Of a DNA stretch of 15,266 nt, positions 14,401 through 15,266 are shown in pieces. Below the pieces are notes generated by a model, which saw only the letters and a program-made list of their open reading frames with translations, was not told the DNA's origin and did no database searches. Position numbers and translations under genes: made by a program. The stretch's first letter is position 1. Every line of letters begins with the position of its first letter. Source of the DNA: CBDHHC01 sp050633205 (GTDB lineage: Bacteria; Pseudomonadota; Alphaproteobacteria; Rhizobiales; CBDHHC01). Where the stretch lies: NCBI GenBank assembly GCA_050633205.1, contig JBOEGA010000085.1, positions 1-15,266 of the forward strand, written 5' to 3'.

Positions 14401-15266
14401 CTACGGCCAAGCATCCAGAAACCGGCACAACCGCCTACGATCAGTATGACGGTGCGGGTAATCTCACCAAAAAAACCACGGCTGACGGGAATAGCACGAC
14501 GTATGTGTACGACAGTAACGGTCTTTTGACAAACGAGAACTACCCAACAGGTACGTCAAATATTGCGTACGAGTACGATGACAATGATCGCACTACAAAG
14601 ATCACCACAGCGGGATCCATTCTGGACTATGTCTATCGCACTGATGGTCTGCTCAAAGATGAAACACTGTCGTTCGATGGTGAAACCATGCTGTTGCAGT
14701 ATGACTACAACACGCTCGGCGATTTGAAGAAGCTCATCTACCCCACAGGGCAAGCGGTGAACTACCTGACCAACGCATTCGGACAGGTAACCTCGGTGAC
14801 CAACTACGTCGATCAGATGCAGTATTTTCCGAACGGGCAGTTGGAAGGCGCAACCTATGCCAACGGGCAGACGTTTACCGCCACGCAGACCCTCCGTCAA
14901 TTCCCCAAAAAATGGACGAGTGTGTCGGGGGATAACACGGCGATCGATCAGACCTATGACTATGACACGCGGGGCAATGTAAAAAGTCTAACCGATCGTG
15001 TCACACCGGTGTATTCATTGAGCAATATGCAGTATGACGGTTTGAATCGACTGACGCGCACCAATGGTCATTGGGGTGTCGGAAAATTTGCTTATAACAA
15101 CAATGGAGACATTACCTCTCTGGAGCTTGGCAGTGAGAAGCTGACCTACGACTATGGGCACACCTATTCCCCAAATCGCACTGGCCTTCTTTACACGGTG
15201 ACATCCACATCGGGCCTGAAAAACTACCAGTTCGATTACGACATGAACGGCAATGTCATTGACAAC
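11424..15266 (+). CDS. Sec-exported RHS/YD-repeat protein (3' end outside window)
   Basis: The frame is open from ATG 11424 to the window edge: 1281 residues and incomplete. AGGA lies 8 bases before the start. Residues 1-26 form a signal peptide (MLNVNVSKTFALLPFVTLLS, then FSSAYA). A non-repetitive N-terminal region of roughly 700 residues follows, opening with FGWLPGETYNSRTGTLGYYV and NGSLDIVINRKF, like the entry of RHS/SpvB-type shells. YD repeats are clear from about residue 750: EYDSLGRPIREY (~812), YQYDALGRVVNE (~874), YDGAGNLTKKTTADGNSTTY (~1007), YEYDDNDRTTKI (~1050), YDYDTRGNVKSL (~1180), MQYDGLNRLTRT (~1202) and FDYDMNGN (~1270). Such repeats build a hollow beta cocoon that in polymorphic toxin systems encloses a C-terminal toxin. 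The core end, toxin and immunity gene would lie to the right. Function as a contact or secreted toxin is inferred from the family. Confidence 0.9.
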   Translation, partial: MLNVNVSKTFALLPFVTLLSFSSAYAVDETSVTAETATDFDITPKDEDYFGWLPGETYNSRTGTLGYYVTDLRAEGNGSLDIVINRKFNKIANQPLGGDELYPELFGSMSLDLPRIEFTTQEVVRNQKDVDAWNAPYQNYPEGERPNYTVGSYGQTPRCAGLSLYSHVPNNEVGPAGTVYNPTGLTSGIAFHINNKSVNFYPKGLSTNNGRFPAAADYVSPDNWYVDCVGTTWKVYRPNGVVYSLDQYEYRNTGYLRGSILDNANKKTVYVKSIQDPQGNTLTYDYESITRKAPTWTEIANTPSDMHEHKYFDQLILKSIEANDGRKVTVTRRSQPDMDCPILIDEINYNFDDSKDLRYGYDAQGSSCWLDLNHVYRKDNSAFTYTYYSPIDTSNNPLAINDEWPSQENAYINGKAVKKYHSLFALKSINYPEGATVNYTYVKLSSCYFNQEIQVVGTDTCKDNAILKQRSITGEHLPSGMTWHFGFQKYTDNGEVLGSASNPIFTRTIVDGPAVGMIRNRQTFDYALFEANEDPGTASAISGQLIGSSVIETDLSDDSKKTIKNTRYSYGFGPSVVNFANFGWYQNTVMPWQTLHYARDRRVVEKTITQGGHEFKTVYADFDEFGHAQRIAQYHDDSSAAAIGRTLDLTYYNKTSPWIVGKVKIKKVDNEDAVIVERTFTPKGEVRDEWQYGIKTRYFYHDHGELHFIKDGRDVNIRIYTNYKLGIAQKIDKPGATKTRVVNNRGQIVSETDWKGQVTTFEYSDLLGKRTKVNPPLQVHTSTSWPVWQIPGHARYRKKTVQRGPDFKEITEYDSLGRPIREYTLDTSTSTHVLVYYKYATNGELAYRSLPTDSILNLANVVSGAMSPPPGIEYQYDALGRVVNEKNTADNSITKRCYGTSQCDSENLIPQSLVRHGVGTLDPSGHFSVVNYRAFGNPDDAEITETIQQRVSTNPNSGIKTVITRDRLGFIKKVTQGGKERSYTYKSGKRLLATAKHPETGTTAYDQYDGAGNLTKKTTADGNSTTYVYDSNGLLTNENYPTGTSNIAYEYDDNDRTTKITTAGSILDYVYRTDGLLKDETLSFDGETMLLQYDYNTLGDLKKLIYPTGQAVNYLTNAFGQVTSVTNYVDQMQYFPNGQLEGATYANGQTFTATQTLRQFPKKWTSVSGDNTAIDQTYDYDTRGNVKSLTDRVTPVYSLSNMQYDGLNRLTRTNGHWGVGKFAYNNNGDITSLELGSEKLTYDYGHTYSPNRTGLLYTVTSTSGLKNYQFDYDMNGNVIDN

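Noticed and set aside
11601..14900. Several antisense open frames under the RHS gene, including one of 253 residues at 13068-13829.
   Set aside because: They are opposite to a long, clearly coding frame with YD repeats and have no start signals or family features.
1..15266. CRISPR arrays, tRNA or rRNA genes.
   Set aside because: No regularly spaced direct repeats, and no cloverleaf or rRNA-like sequence was seen on reading.

Overview
The window looks like an accessory (genomic-island type) stretch of a Gram-negative, probably gammaproteobacterial, chromosome. The basis is a lipobox protein, several Sec-type signal peptides, Shine-Dalgarno-led genes, two tyrosine recombinases of proteobacterial plasmid/island type, a DUF3800 protein and a large Sec-exported RHS/YD-repeat protein. 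No rRNA, tRNA, CRISPR array or intact insertion sequence was seen. Small genes, orphan secreted proteins, many short inverted repeats and several broken genes suggest a region with repeated gain and decay. Species was not assignable.

Layout, left to right. Positions 1-2293 (minus) hold a possible partial membrane ORF at the edge, then a subtilisin-fold (S8) protease with a Lys/Arg-rich N-terminus and an S53-like pro-domain. Overlapping its start is a small lipoprotein gene whose product resembles that pro-domain. Positions 2395-4333 hold a doubtful small membrane ORF, a minus-strand GAF-like protein, a perfect 28-bp palindrome acting as terminator, a 60-residue protein and an XRE-type regulator broken by an amber codon. 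Positions 4334-6001 (plus) hold a frameshifted small tyrosine recombinase followed by a 12-cysteine exported protein.

Positions 6352-7941 form a divergent unit. On the minus strand a winged-helix protein is stop/start-coupled to a 58-residue exported peptide; on the plus strand two small exported proteins form an operon closed by a 15-bp-stem terminator. Positions 8039-9145 carry an intact tyrosine recombinase with its own terminator and, 10 bp from its start, a 28-bp dif-like dyad (11-6-11). Positions 9405-10413 (minus) carry a DUF3800 protein preceded by a perfect 14-bp-arm hairpin and an unannotated 37-residue hydrophobic peptide with a strong ribosome binding site. Positions 10498-11090 hold two probable small pseudogenes. 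From 11424 to the right edge (plus) runs an open RHS/YD-repeat protein of at least 1281 residues, whose C-terminal (likely toxin-bearing) end lies outside the window.

The most interesting items are the protease plus pro-domain-like lipoprotein pair, the hydrophobic peptide/hairpin/DUF3800 arrangement, the dif-like site beside its recombinase, and the divergent winged-helix/secreted-peptide cluster. All functional statements are inferred from sequence alone; no database search was run.
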